This document shows positions 1 through 9,142 of a stretch of 64,000 bases of DNA, one piece after another. A program made the translations under genes and the position numbers. Below the pieces are notes generated by a model. That model was not told the origin of the DNA. It ran no database searches and was given only the letters and a program-made list of their open reading frames with translations. This DNA is from Pseudomonadota bacterium (GTDB lineage Bacteria > Campylobacterota > Campylobacteria > Campylobacterales > Sulfurospirillaceae): NCBI GenBank assembly GCA_017860615.1, contig JAGDMU010000003.1, positions 51,143 to 115,142 of the forward strand. The letters are read 5' to 3'. Every line of letters starts with the position of its first letter. The first letter of the stretch is position 1.

Positions 1-497
1 ATGTCAATCCAAGACACCTTGATGCGGTTATTTTAAAATTGGAGCAAATGGGCTTCAAAATTGATGAAACAGAAACGACACTGACGATTCATCCAGCGGA
101 AAAAATCTTGCCATCCGACATCGAAACGACCGAATACCCAGGTTTTCCAACCGATCTTCAAGCACAATTTATGACTCTGTGTACGCAAGCCAAAGGAACC
201 AGCATCATCGATGAGCGTCTCTTTGAAAACCGTTTTATGCACGTGAGTGAGCTTTCGCGTATGGGTGCAAACATCAAGCTTAAGGGTCATAGTGCAACGG
301 TTGAAGGCAAAATGAAGCTCAATGCAGCAGACGTTATGGCAACGGATTTAAGAGCAAGTTCTGCGCTTATTTTAGCAGCACTTGTAGCAGAAGGTACTAC
401 CAAAATTCATAGAATTTATCACCTTGATCGTGGTTACGAAGATTTAGAAGGTAAATTTTCTAAATTAGGTGCTCATATCGAGAGACTTGAGGAGTAG
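1..497 (+). CDS. murA: UDP-N-acetylglucosamine 1-carboxyvinyltransferase (3' part)
   Basis: This is the C-terminal part of MurA, which transfers enolpyruvate from PEP to UDP-GlcNAc in the first committed step of peptidoglycan synthesis in the cytoplasm. The frame is open from base 3 ([17 protein letters not shown]), before the first Met of the ORF track, so the gene enters from outside the window. About 165 of the family's usual roughly 420 residues are present. Visible family motifs are [26 protein letters not shown] (holding the conserved Arg of the active site) and the terminal [15 protein letters not shown]. The moeA start follows 3 bases after the stop, so the two are probably co-transcribed. 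The identification is secure. Confidence 0.95.
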   Translation, partial: VNPRHLDAVILKLEQMGFKIDETETTLTIHPAEKILPSDIETTEYPGFPTDLQAQFMTLCTQAKGTSIIDERLFENRFMHVSELSRMGANIKLKGHSATVEGKMKLNAADVMATDLRASSALILAALVAEGTTKIHRIYHLDRGYEDLEGKFSKLGAHIERLEE

Positions 498-500
498 AAG

Positions 501-1697
501 ATGAGCAAAGAGCAAGCAGTGAGTTTTGATGATGCAATAAGCCTTAGTCTTGAGCTTGCGACAACAAAACCTCATAGAGCATGGGTGAGTATTTTTGATG
601 CTTTGGGAAGAACACTTGCACGAGAGATTACGTGTAAAAAAAATCTCCCTTCGTATAATAATGCTGCGATGGATGGTTTTGCGTTCAAATATCACGAAGA
701 GGTAGCCGAACTTCAGATAAAAACCACCATACTTGCTGGCAGTGTAGTAGAAGCATGTTTGGCGGAAAATGAGTGTTATAAAATCATGACAGGGGCAAAA
801 GTTCCTGATGATGCCGATACCATCATTCCTTTTGAAGATTGCACTTTTTACGATGAAACCAAAGCTGTGTTGCCTTCTTCCATTAAAAAAGGTAATGCTT
901 TACGTCTTAAAGGGGAAGAAGAACGTATTGGCTCTATTTTGTTGGCTGAAGGCACATGTTTAAACTCACGTGATATCGCGCTTCTTGCCTCACAGGGTAT
1001 TAGCATGGTTGAAGTGTATAAAAAGCTTCAGATTGCTGTTTTTTCCACAGGTGATGAACTTAAATCGCCTTGGGAAAGCGCCAGTGAAGATGAAATTTAT
1101 GATATTAATGCCCTCTCTTTAATCTCTTTACTCGCAGAGCATGGCTTCGTTGCACACAGTTGTGGCGTTATTCCTGATAATCTGGAAGCAGCTACAGCCT
1201 ATTTTGCACGTATGAAACAGTACGATGTTTTGGTTACCAGTGGTGGTGTTAGTATGGGAGAAGCGGATTTTATAGAACGTGCACTTCTTGCCAATGGATT
1301 TACCGCCTCTTTTCATGGGATTAATATTAAGCCTGGAAAACCAACGATGATGGGTAAAATGGGCGAAACAATTGTTGCTTCAATGCCAGGAAATCCACTT
1401 GCTGCATACGTGAATGCCTTTTTATTTTTAATTCCTGTTCTTAAAAAATTTCAAGGTCAAAAAAAATTTAACTTCAGTACTATTCATGCTCGTAATGCCG
1501 AAGCTTTTAACGTCAAATCAGGACGTGTAAACCTTGTTTTAGGATCTTTCAAAGATGGAGTATTTCATGTTTTTGGTGCTAATAAATATGGCTCAGGAAT
1601 GGTAAAACCCCTTGTAAGTAGTAATGCATTGTGGATTAGTGACGAAAAAACAAGTAATATTGAAGCCGAACAGGAGCTGAACATTTTATTATTCTAG
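501..1697 (+). CDS. moeA: Molybdopterin molybdenumtransferase MoeA
   Basis: MoeA inserts molybdate into adenylylated molybdopterin to finish the molybdenum cofactor, which is needed by periplasmic oxidoreductases of the DMSO-reductase family. At 398 residues it has normal family length. Motifs in order are NNAAMDGFA near residue 50, TGDEL near 178, SGGVSMGEADF near 247, KPGKPTMMG near 275 and SMPGNPLAA near 294. The ATG at 501 sits 3 bases after the murA stop, and a GAGGAG Shine-Dalgarno overlaps the end of murA, implying translational coupling. No other Moco biosynthesis gene lies in the window. Confidence 0.95.
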   Translation: MSKEQAVSFDDAISLSLELATTKPHRAWVSIFDALGRTLAREITCKKNLPSYNNAAMDGFAFKYHEEVAELQIKTTILAGSVVEACLAENECYKIMTGAKVPDDADTIIPFEDCTFYDETKAVLPSSIKKGNALRLKGEEERIGSILLAEGTCLNSRDIALLASQGISMVEVYKKLQIAVFSTGDELKSPWESASEDEIYDINALSLISLLAEHGFVAHSCGVIPDNLEAATAYFARMKQYDVLVTSGGVSMGEADFIERALLANGFTASFHGINIKPGKPTMMGKMGETIVASMPGNPLAAYVNAFLFLIPVLKKFQGQKKFNFSTIHARNAEAFNVKSGRVNLVLGSFKDGVFHVFGANKYGSGMVKPLVSSNALWISDEKTSNIEAEQELNILLF

Positions 1698-1819
1698 AAT
1701 TTTATTTTAACATTCAAGAGGTTTTCTTTTGACATTAGTTTAAAAAACTTGACCTTTTGATGTTTTTTTCGATAACATGGCAACACAAAAAATGGCAAGT
1801 GCTACACTAAAGGTATGTG

Positions 1820-3445
1820 ATGTTTAACGAAATAAAGATCTCGACGAAACTGCTTTTTATATCCATTGTAACCGTCCTTGGTTTGATTATTCTCTCTTAT
1901 GTGAGTATTAATTCAAGCATTATTGGCAAAAATTCGCTAGAAACCATTTATGAAAAAAATGTGGTTCCTGATAGTGAAATTAGTGCAGCACGTGATCATT
2001 TTGAGATGATTCTAAATGATCTTATTCATGTCACCAGTGAGTTTTTACCTACAGGACAGGCAAAAGAGCGTCTTCCTTTGATTGAAAAGAACATGAAAGC
2101 GTTTTTTGAAAAGGCTTTGAAGAGTGATTTTTATGCTGAACCAACACTCAATCAAAATCTTCATGAAGCGTATGAGCGTTACAGTCAGAAAATCGCACCC
2201 AAATATCAGCGTATCTATGAGCTTTATGTTAAAGACAATCGTGAAGACATTGGCGATATGGCGGTTGAAATTGAAGCCGATTGTAAATACATTGCACAGC
2301 GTTTCGATAACATCTCAAAATTTACCACCCAACGTGTCAAAGACATTAGCGTGCAAATCAGTGCTAAACTTAAACAAAATCTCTACCTTGTCATTGTCAT
2401 CTCTTCCCTAATTTTAGTGATTACTTCTGGTTTGTTATTTGCCATTACACGTTATATTGTAAAGCGCATTGCGCGCATAGGAGAGCATTTATCGGAGATT
2501 ACACAAGACTTAGCGCTTAACCGCCCTATTGTGGTTGCCAATAAAGATGAAATTGGGCACATCAGTGAAAACCTTAACACACTTCTAAGTACTCTTCAAC
2601 AAGCGTTGATCAAAGCAAAAATGACAATGACCTCAAATTCAGAAATCAATAAAAGTATGCAAACGTTTGCGCATACGATTACGAATGTTGCCGAAAATCA
2701 AGATCGTATTGTGGATAATGTCAAAAAACTCACTTCTAAAATCAATAAAGAGTTACAAGAGTCTCGTGATATCTCAGAAACGTCTGCAACGTATATGAAA
2801 GAAGATTATGCAATGTTGGATCAAATGATTGTTACTTTGGATGAAATTGTTGAAAGTATCAATCGTGTGAGTCAAGATGAACAGCATATTTCTACCCAGA
2901 TGAATAATCTTGCAGAGCAGACGACTCAAATTCGCTCTGTTCTTGAAATGATTAAAGATATTGCTGATCAAACCAATCTTTTAGCGCTTAATGCCGCCAT
3001 TGAGGCTGCACGTGCAGGTGAACATGGGCGAGGTTTTGCTGTGGTTGCGGATGAAGTACGAAAATTGGCAGAGCGAACCCAAAAATCACTCTCTGAGATA
3101 GATGTGACGATTAGCGTTGTCGTACAAAGTGTCTCTAGTGCAAGTGAGAACATCAAAGAAAATAGCCAAAAAGTCGTTGATTTGAATGAAAATGCTATCA
3201 AAATTTCATCATTAGCCAATGAGACAAAGGAAAAAACGGCTAAAAGTTTAGAAATCACCAATATTGCCTATAAAAAAGCACTCAGCATCACACAAGAGAT
3301 TGATCATCTCACGCAAGGTGTGGAAGAAGCGACAGGGCTTGCACATGAAAATAAAAAGATTGCTGATAATTTGATGCAAGTATCAAGCAGTCTTAATCTA
3401 TCAACGGCAGAATTAGAGCAAGAAATCACCATTTTTAAGGTATAA
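1820..3445 (+). CDS. Methyl-accepting chemotaxis protein with periplasmic sensor and HAMP
   Basis: This is an inner-membrane chemoreceptor that signals to CheA/CheW. TM1 (about residues 10-30) is followed by a helical periplasmic domain of about 160 residues of four-helix-bundle type, TM2 (about 190-212, [20 protein letters not shown]), a HAMP domain and the coiled-coil signalling domain. The hairpin tip [39 protein letters not shown] lies near residues 380-425. There is no C-terminal CheR-binding pentapeptide. The ORF track begins at GTG 1817; I prefer ATG 1820 because AAAGG lies 6 bases upstream of it. The ligand cannot be predicted. The gene is a single transcription unit ending in a strong hairpin terminator. 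Confidence 0.93.
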   Translation: MFNEIKISTKLLFISIVTVLGLIILSYVSINSSIIGKNSLETIYEKNVVPDSEISAARDHFEMILNDLIHVTSEFLPTGQAKERLPLIEKNMKAFFEKALKSDFYAEPTLNQNLHEAYERYSQKIAPKYQRIYELYVKDNREDIGDMAVEIEADCKYIAQRFDNISKFTTQRVKDISVQISAKLKQNLYLVIVISSLILVITSGLLFAITRYIVKRIARIGEHLSEITQDLALNRPIVVANKDEIGHISENLNTLLSTLQQALIKAKMTMTSNSEINKSMQTFAHTITNVAENQDRIVDNVKKLTSKINKELQESRDISETSATYMKEDYAMLDQMIVTLDEIVESINRVSQDEQHISTQMNNLAEQTTQIRSVLEMIKDIADQTNLLALNAAIEAARAGEHGRGFAVVADEVRKLAERTQKSLSEIDVTISVVVQSVSSASENIKENSQKVVDLNENAIKISSLANETKEKTAKSLEITNIAYKKALSITQEIDHLTQGVEEATGLAHENKKIADNLMQVSSSLNLSTAELEQEITIFKV

Positions 3446-3459
3446 AATTGCTATCTAAG

Positions 3460-3522
3460 CCCTTTAAAATCTATTTGTGCTACAATTGTAGTCCAAATAG
3501 ATTGACATAAAGGGTTTTTTTT
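3460..3522 (+). terminator. Long stem-loop terminator of the chemoreceptor gene
   Basis: A three-segment interrupted hairpin: CCCTTT pairs with AAAGGG, ATCTATTTG with CAAATAGAT (9 bp), and CTACAA with TTGTAG at the tip. Eight T residues follow directly, a textbook Rho-independent terminator. Its right arm and T-run occupy the same bases as the -35 element and spacer of the tRNA-Gly promoter. Confidence 0.8.
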
Positions 3523-3530
3523 GGTAGAAT
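3502..3530 (+). promoter_or_regulatory. Sigma-70-type promoter of tRNA-Gly
   Basis: TTGACA (3502-3507) and TAGAAT (3525-3530) are separated by exactly 17 bases. The predicted start lies about 6 bases before the tRNA 5' end, so the leader is very short. The perfect -35 is unusual for this group, whose promoters often lack one, and fits a stable-RNA gene. The promoter overlaps the terminator of the upstream gene. Confidence 0.8.
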
Positions 3531-3542
3531 TCCGTCCGTTTT

Positions 3543-3617
3543 GCGGGAATAGCTCAGTGGTAGAGCACAACCTTGCCAAGGTTGGGGTCGCGAGTTCGAA
3601 CCTCGTTTCCCGCTCCA
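3543..3617 (+). tRNA. tRNA-Gly (GCC)
   Basis: A full cloverleaf can be folded by eye. The acceptor GCGGGAA pairs with TTCCCGC; the D-stem is GCTC/GAGC; the anticodon stem is CAACC/GGTTG around loop TTGCCAA, giving anticodon GCC; the T-arm contains GTTCGAA; and CCA is encoded at the 3' end. It reads Gly codons GGC/GGT. The last bases abut the reading frame of flgA. Confidence 0.97.
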
Positions 3618-4507
3618 TTTTATTTTTACTCCTTTTTATTTCTTCCCTTGTTTCACAACCTCTTTATATTGATAAAACATATTGTATTGAAGAAGATACA
3701 CTTAGAGCCTCTTTCTTTGGCTACCAAAGCAATGATAATCCCATTATTGTTACCATTCCCAAAGAACGCACACATTATAGTGTTCCTACTAACACGATAC
3801 GCTCTGCCTTTAGCGATCGCAATGTGACGATTATTGATAGCAGTGATGGCGTTGTTATTTTCAAACGTAATTGCACTTTAATGGGCAAAGCAGATGCCAT
3901 TGAAGAAGCTTTCTTAAAAAAATTTCAAGAAGTTGCACCTTCTGTGATGATTGATGAAAAGCCGCGTATCTCCATTAAAACTTCTCTACCTGCTGATTTT
4001 AAACGTTATGAGCTTGTCGATATTCATATCTCTGATGCTATGCTTAAGCGAAACAGTGGCTCATTCGTAGCTATTTTTAAAGTCGGTGATCGTGAGAAAA
4101 AGCTCTATTTTACCTATGAGATAAATGCTAAGGTGAAGGTGTTTAAAGCGAAACGTAATTTGCTTAACGGTAAAATCCTCACAAACGATGACTACGAGAG
4201 TGTTTGGGTGAGTTTAGATACTCCTCCCACAAGAGCCATTCTTAATGAAATACCCCAAAATGTTGTCATAAAAAATGGCATTAAAGAGGGGCAAATCTTG
4301 ACAGATTTTCACTTTGATGTTAAAAAAGTACTGAGTAAAAAAGAGAGCATTAAAGCTTTATTTAAAGAAGAAGGATTGGTGATCGAGGTTCAAGCAACAC
4401 TTTTAGAAGATGGTAATGTGGGAGATATTGTCAAAATTAAAACAGAACAAGGCAAAATTTTGAATGCAAAAATTCTATCGCGCCATGAAGCGATCATACT
4501 CGAATGA
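3617..4507 (+). CDS. flgA: Flagellar P-ring assembly chaperone FlgA (start codon unclear)
   Basis: FlgA is a periplasmic chaperone for assembly of the flagellar P-ring. The mature region runs from a short hydrophobic signal segment ([14 protein letters not shown]) to a C-terminal SAF-like domain ([17 protein letters not shown], ...[12 protein letters not shown], ...[15 protein letters not shown]) typical of FlgA. The frame has no ATG, GTG or TTG between the tRNA-Gly 3' end and the signal sequence. The in-frame candidates are ATT 3617, GTG 3557 inside the tRNA, or TTG 3521 upstream of it. I list from ATT 3617 because the homologous part begins there, but no Shine-Dalgarno supports it. The stop overlaps the ubiX start (ATGA). 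The product call is fairly sure; the start is not. Confidence 0.8.
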   Translation: MLFLLLFISSLVSQPLYIDKTYCIEEDTLRASFFGYQSNDNPIIVTIPKERTHYSVPTNTIRSAFSDRNVTIIDSSDGVVIFKRNCTLMGKADAIEEAFLKKFQEVAPSVMIDEKPRISIKTSLPADFKRYELVDIHISDAMLKRNSGSFVAIFKVGDREKKLYFTYEINAKVKVFKAKRNLLNGKILTNDDYESVWVSLDTPPTRAILNEIPQNVVIKNGIKEGQILTDFHFDVKKVLSKKESIKALFKEEGLVIEVQATLLEDGNVGDIVKIKTEQGKILNAKILSRHEAIILE

Positions 4508-5031
4508 AGCGTATTATTGTCGGCATTAGTGGTGCCAGTGGTGTAGAACTTGGTCTCTCTTTTATTAAAGCACTTCCTGCTGAAATTGGAAAATACATTA
4601 TCATCTCTGATCATGCTAAAGTTGTTTTTGCTCAAGAAGCCAATACGTTTTTACTTGATGATAAAAACATTGGTGCGGTTACGGCTTCGGGTTCTTTTAA
4701 GTGTGATGCTATGGCGATTATTCCTTGCAGCATGAATACACTAGCTAAAATTACGCATGGTATTGCTGACAATCTTTTAACCCGAACTGCGAGCGTTATG
4801 ATAAAAGAAAAGCGCCCTCTTCTTCTCGCCCCTCGTGAGATGCCTTTTTCGGCCATTGCATTGGAAAATATGCTGAAACTTTCCATGCTTGGCATACATA
4901 TTGCACCTCCTGTGATGGGCTATTATGCAAAAGCTTCTAGCCTTGAAGATATGGAGAAGTTTTTGATTGGTAAGTGGTTTGATCTTTTAGGAATCGAACA
5001 CAATCTTTTTCAACGTTGGGAGGGAGCATGA
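4504..5031 (+). CDS. ubiX: Flavin prenyltransferase UbiX
   Basis: UbiX attaches a dimethylallyl group to FMN, producing the prenylated flavin cofactor of UbiD-type decarboxylases. At 175 residues it is slightly short for the family. The N-terminal FMN-binding GISGASGVELG, the PCSMNTLAKITHGIADNLLTRTASVMIKEKRPL block and the PPVMGYY segment are all present. The start is ATG 4504, overlapping the flgA stop by 4 bases, and the end overlaps coaD, so it is embedded in an operon. No ubiD partner is in the window. Confidence 0.92.
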   Translation: MKRIIVGISGASGVELGLSFIKALPAEIGKYIIISDHAKVVFAQEANTFLLDDKNIGAVTASGSFKCDAMAIIPCSMNTLAKITHGIADNLLTRTASVMIKEKRPLLLAPREMPFSAIALENMLKLSMLGIHIAPPVMGYYAKASSLEDMEKFLIGKWFDLLGIEHNLFQRWEGA

Positions 5032-5510
5032 GAGTTGCCATTTATCCAGGGACTTTTGATCCTATTACCAATGGTCATATGGATGTTATTAAGCGTGCCA
5101 AAAAACTTTTTGATAAGGTTTTAGTTGCTGTTGCTACCTCCGAAGAAAAACGCCCTATGTTTGACACCAATACACGTGTTGAAATGGTTCAAGCTGCCAT
5201 TGCAGATATGGAAGGGGTTGAAGTTGAACCTTTTGATAATCTTTTGGTAAGTTTTTCTAAAGAGAAAAATATTCGCGTGATGATCAGAGGACTTAGAGCG
5301 GTAAGTGACTTTGAATTTGAACTTCAAATGGGCTACGCAAATGCTTCTTTATGGAGTGAAATTGAGACCGTTTATCTTATGCCAAGCCTTAAAAATGCGT
5401 TTATTAGTTCATCGGTTGTGCGCTCCATCGCAAAACATGGTGGTGATGTTTCTCATTTAGTACCGAGTGCTGTTTTACCTTATTTGCAAAGTAGATTTAC
5501 ATGTATGTGA
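5028..5510 (+). CDS. coaD: Phosphopantetheine adenylyltransferase
   Basis: CoaD catalyses the penultimate step of coenzyme A synthesis, joining AMP to 4'-phosphopantetheine. The 160-residue protein carries the nucleotidyltransferase motif YPGTFDPITNGHMD at residues 6-19, MIRGLRAVSDFEFELQM, and the C-terminal ISSSVVRSIAKHGGDV. The ORF track begins at TTG 5016; I choose ATG 5028 (MRVAIYPGTF) because GGGAGG lies just upstream and the ATG overlaps the ubiX stop (ATGA). The 3' end overlaps the tmk start. Confidence 0.96.
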   Translation: MRVAIYPGTFDPITNGHMDVIKRAKKLFDKVLVAVATSEEKRPMFDTNTRVEMVQAAIADMEGVEVEPFDNLLVSFSKEKNIRVMIRGLRAVSDFEFELQMGYANASLWSEIETVYLMPSLKNAFISSSVVRSIAKHGGDVSHLVPSAVLPYLQSRFTCM

Positions 5511-6085
5511 TTTTTGAAGGAATTGATACGACAGGCAAAAGTACACAAGTTGCCCTTTTTGCTCAAAGAAATAAAAATGTTTTAGCAACCAAAGAACCTG
5601 GTGGTACACCGACTGGGTTGAAGTTTCGTGAAATGCTGTTGGGTGGAGAGCTTAAAAGCTCTTTTAATGCGGAGTTGTTTCTTTTCTTAGCAGACCGTGC
5701 TTTGCATTATGACAGCGTTGTTAAGCCCGCTCGTCATGAGCGCTTAGTGATCAGTGATCGTGGTTTTTTATCGGGAATTGCATATGCTTGTGCTAATCAC
5801 AGCGATGTGGATGGTGAGTTTCTTCTGAATATGAACCGCTTGGCATTAGAAGAAAACTATCCTGAAAAAATCGTTCTTTTTTTAACCAATGAAACACTTA
5901 TAAAGTCACGACTTGGAAATAAAGAGCATGATGCAATTGAAGAACGTGGTGTAAGCTATTTGTTACGTATTCAAGATATAATGCGTCGCGTTGTTAAAAC
6001 CTTACCGATTCAGGTTTTAGAAGTCGATGCTTCATTAGATATTGAAACAATTTATACACAGATTGAGGAATTTTTAAATGATTAA
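5501..6085 (+). CDS. tmk: Thymidylate kinase
   Basis: Phosphorylates dTMP to dTDP for DNA synthesis. The 194-residue protein has the P-loop GIDTTGKST (residues 7-15), the phosphate-contacting TKEPGGTPTG, the DRGFLSG motif for dTMP binding and a lid region NKEHDAIEERG. It starts at ATG 5501 inside the last codons of coaD (10-base overlap) and itself overlaps hisS by 8 bases, the packed order I recall from C. jejuni. Confidence 0.95.
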   Translation: MYVIFEGIDTTGKSTQVALFAQRNKNVLATKEPGGTPTGLKFREMLLGGELKSSFNAELFLFLADRALHYDSVVKPARHERLVISDRGFLSGIAYACANHSDVDGEFLLNMNRLALEENYPEKIVLFLTNETLIKSRLGNKEHDAIEERGVSYLLRIQDIMRRVVKTLPIQVLEVDASLDIETIYTQIEEFLND

Positions 6086-7286
6086 TGCATTACGTGGAAT
6101 GAAAGATACACTCTCTCCACACAGTGAAATCTATCAACATATTATTGAGACGTGCACGTGCATTGCCCAAAATTATGGTTTTTCATTTATTGAAACACCT
6201 ATTTTGGAAGAGACCGCACTTTTTAAACGCAGTGTAGGTGAGAGCAGTGATATCGTCGGCAAAGAGATGTATCAGTTCATTGATAAAGGTGAAAACGATG
6301 TCTGTTTACGCCCTGAAGGAACTGCTGGCATTGTAAGAGCTTTTGTACAACAAAAATTTGATAAAGCGGGTGGCAACAGACGCTTTTTTTATCATGGACC
6401 GATGTTCCGCTATGAACGACCACAAAAAGGTCGATTACGTCAATTTCACCAGTTTGGTGCAGAGAGTTTTGGTGAAAGCGATGTCAGAGAAGATGCAACG
6501 ATTATTTTGATGATTAGAGCGATGTTTGATGCTCTTGGCATTGGTTTTAGCTTAGAGATTAACTCGCTTGGTTGTCCAGCGTGTATGCCGCAGTATCGTA
6601 CCACTTTAGTCAAGTTTTTAGAGACACGCGAAGGTTTATGTGAAGATTGTGAAAGAAGAAAGCTGACCAACCCTATTCGTGTGCTTGATTGTAAAAATGA
6701 ACACTGCAAACTATTGCTTACTGATGCGCCATTGATAGTGGATCATTTATGTTCACCATGTAAAGATGATTTTGAAATACTCAAAGGCATTTTAGACCAG
6801 TTTGGTGTTTCTTATGTGGTCAATCCTAAGCTGGTTCGGGGGCTTGATTATTACTCCAAAACAGCTTTTGAATTTGTGAGCAATGAAATTGGTGCACAAA
6901 GTGCTATTGCAGGTGGCGGACGTTATGACCGTTTGGTTGAGTTCTTGGATGGAAAATCAACGCCTGCCGTTGGTTTTGCAATGGGAATTGAGCGCTTGAT
7001 GGAACTTGTGAAAATGCCAGAAGTGAAACGCGAAGGATACTACATCGGAGCATTATGTGATGAAGCGTTAGATGTTGTTTTTGACCTTGTTGATCGTAAA
7101 CGCCAAACAGCAAAAGTTTTAACCGATTATGATGCTAAATCACTGAAAAATCATCTTAAAATTGCCGATAAAAACTATGTAAAATTTTGTGTATGTATCG
7201 GTGAAGATGAGCTTTCAAAGCAGACAATTTGGATGAAAGATTTAGAAACAAAAGAAGAAAAAATTATTAATATTGCGCATTTTTAA
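6078..7286 (+). CDS. hisS: Histidyl-tRNA synthetase
   Basis: Class II aminoacyl-tRNA synthetase charging tRNA-His. The 402-residue length is normal. It shows motif 1 (FKRSVGESSDIVGKEMY), motif 2 (FRYERPQKGRLRQFHQFGAE), the histidine-specific LVRGLDYYSKTAFEF and motif 3 (GFAMGIERL), followed by a short C-terminal anticodon-binding domain. ATG 6078 overlaps the tmk stop region. A central segment contains several CxxC-like pairs (CPACM, CEDCE, CSPC), possibly a structural metal site; that is inference. Confidence 0.96.
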   Translation: MINALRGMKDTLSPHSEIYQHIIETCTCIAQNYGFSFIETPILEETALFKRSVGESSDIVGKEMYQFIDKGENDVCLRPEGTAGIVRAFVQQKFDKAGGNRRFFYHGPMFRYERPQKGRLRQFHQFGAESFGESDVREDATIILMIRAMFDALGIGFSLEINSLGCPACMPQYRTTLVKFLETREGLCEDCERRKLTNPIRVLDCKNEHCKLLLTDAPLIVDHLCSPCKDDFEILKGILDQFGVSYVVNPKLVRGLDYYSKTAFEFVSNEIGAQSAIAGGGRYDRLVEFLDGKSTPAVGFAMGIERLMELVKMPEVKREGYYIGALCDEALDVVFDLVDRKRQTAKVLTDYDAKSLKNHLKIADKNYVKFCVCIGEDELSKQTIWMKDLETKEEKIINIAHF

Positions 7287-7297
7287 GGAGCAAAACA

Positions 7298-9142
7298 TTG
7301 GATTACGGAATTAAAACATGGGGAAACGATAACTTTTTTATCGAAGATGGTAAAGTAAAAGTTAACACAGGCTGCGAGCCTTCTTTAATAGAGATCATAC
7401 AACAAATACGCAAAGATGGTATCCGTGGTCCTATTCTTTTGAGATTTCCTCACTTGATTCAAAAACAGATCCGTATGATTTATAAAAGTTTTGCTGATGC
7501 GAAAAGAGAGTTTGGATACGAAGGTAATTTTAGTGCGGTTTATCCTCTCAAAGTAAATCAATTCCCCAATTTTGTTAAAAACCTTGTCTCTTTGGGGCAA
7601 AAGTATCACTACGGTCTTGAAGCAGGTAGTAAAGCTGAGCTTATTTTAGCAATGGCGTACAATAACCCAGATTCGCCTATTACGGTGAATGGTTTTAAAG
7701 ATAATGAGATGATCTCTTTAGGTTTTATTGCTGCGGAGATGGGTCATGATATCACCCTCACCATCGAAGGACTGAATGAACTTGAAAGCATTATCTCTAT
7801 TGCAAAAGATCGTTTTGGGTGTGTGCCAAACATTGGTCTTCGTATTCGTCTTCATAGCTCAGGCATTGGTATTTGGGCGAAGAGTGGTGGTATTAACTCC
7901 AAATTTGGTTTGACCTCTACGGAGCTTTTAGAAGCGGTTAATATGATTCGCGATGCCAATTTACTCGATAAATTTACGATGATTCATTTTCATATTGGTT
8001 CACAAATTACCGATATTGCTCCTCTAAAAAAAGCACTTCGCGAAGCGGGAAATATTTATGCAGAGCTCTGCCGTATGGGTGCTACGCATCTTAGAGCCAT
8101 CAATTTGGGTGGTGGTTTGGCGGTTGAATACTCACAACACAAAACCACATTGCATAAAAACTATACCTTAAGTGAATATGCTAATGACGTTGTCTATTTA
8201 CTTAAAGACATTGCGACGCAAAAAGGGGTGCATGAACCAGATATTTTCATTGAATCAGGCCGTTTTGTTGCTGCCCATCATGCGGTTCTTATTGCACCTG
8301 TTTTAGAGCTCTTTTCGCAAGAATATACGGATCAAAAACTAAGACTTAAAGAAGTGAACCCTCCTTTGGTTCAAGAGCTGTATGACCTTCTTGGAACGAT
8401 GAACCGTAAAAATGCGCTAGAATTTTTACATGATAGCATTGATCATATGGAATCGCTTTTAACACTTTTTGATTTGGGTTACATCGACCTTCAAGATCGC
8501 TCAAATACCGAGATTTTAGTCAATCTCATTATTAAAAGAGCGGTAGGCTTGGTTGCAGATAAAAAATTTAGTGAGATTTTAGATATTCAAGATCGCGTGC
8601 AAGAGCGCTACTTGGTAAACTTCTCTCTCTTCCAAAGTTTGCCAGATTTTTGGGGCATTGGTCAAACCTTCCCTGTGATGCCACTGGATCGTTTAGATGA
8701 AGTACCAACACGTTCTGCATCACTTTGGGACATCACATGTGATAGTGATGGAGAGATAGGGTTTAACACCGAAACACCCCTCTTCTTACACGATGTAGAC
8801 ATTAAAAACCGCGACTATTTCTTAGGCTTTTTCTTAGTGGGTGCTTATCAAGAGGTATTGGGTATGAAACACAACCTTTTTACTCATCCAACAGAAGCTA
8901 CTATTATCATTGACGATGATGGCTATGAAATTGAAAATATTTTAGAATCCCAAAGCATTAGCGATATTTTAGAAGATCTCGATTATGACATTAAAGAGGT
9001 TCAAGAAAATCTTAATGATCGTATTGAGGCTTCTGACATCATCAGTGAAAAAGAGAAAAAACATATTTTAGGTGAGATTTATCTTTTCTTAAATGACAAT
9101 GGCTATCTTAAAACGATTAACAATGAGGATAATGTGCAATGA
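7298..9142 (+). CDS. speA: Biosynthetic arginine decarboxylase (TTG start)
   Basis: PLP-dependent fold III decarboxylase turning arginine into agmatine, the first step of a polyamine route. The 614-residue protein has the PLP-lysine segment YPLKVNQF near residue 84, GLEAGSKAEL, the glycine-rich INLGGGLAVEY and ESGRFVAAHH. The start is TTG 7298, preceded 7 bases upstream by a perfect AAGGAG, with no better in-frame ATG. The stop overlaps the cysE start (ATGA). No agmatinase or agmatine deiminase gene is visible here. Confidence 0.94.
   Translation: MDYGIKTWGNDNFFIEDGKVKVNTGCEPSLIEIIQQIRKDGIRGPILLRFPHLIQKQIRMIYKSFADAKREFGYEGNFSAVYPLKVNQFPNFVKNLVSLGQKYHYGLEAGSKAELILAMAYNNPDSPITVNGFKDNEMISLGFIAAEMGHDITLTIEGLNELESIISIAKDRFGCVPNIGLRIRLHSSGIGIWAKSGGINSKFGLTSTELLEAVNMIRDANLLDKFTMIHFHIGSQITDIAPLKKALREAGNIYAELCRMGATHLRAINLGGGLAVEYSQHKTTLHKNYTLSEYANDVVYLLKDIATQKGVHEPDIFIESGRFVAAHHAVLIAPVLELFSQEYTDQKLRLKEVNPPLVQELYDLLGTMNRKNALEFLHDSIDHMESLLTLFDLGYIDLQDRSNTEILVNLIIKRAVGLVADKKFSEILDIQDRVQERYLVNFSLFQSLPDFWGIGQTFPVMPLDRLDEVPTRSASLWDITCDSDGEIGFNTETPLFLHDVDIKNRDYFLGFFLVGAYQEVLGMKHNLFTHPTEATIIIDDDGYEIENILESQSISDILEDLDYDIKEVQENLNDRIEASDIISEKEKKHILGEIYLFLNDNGYLKTINNEDNVQ

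Noticed and set aside
1738-1780. Sigma-28 or sigma-70 promoter before the first chemoreceptor
   Set aside because: TTGACC and TCGATAAC look promising, but no spacing gives a credible -35/-10 pair or a sigma-28 pair.
3521-3616. N-terminal extension of flgA ([12 protein letters not shown]...) from the ORF track
   Set aside because: These codons run through the promoter and the tRNA-Gly gene; the peptide is simply translated tRNA, and no FlgA has such an extension.
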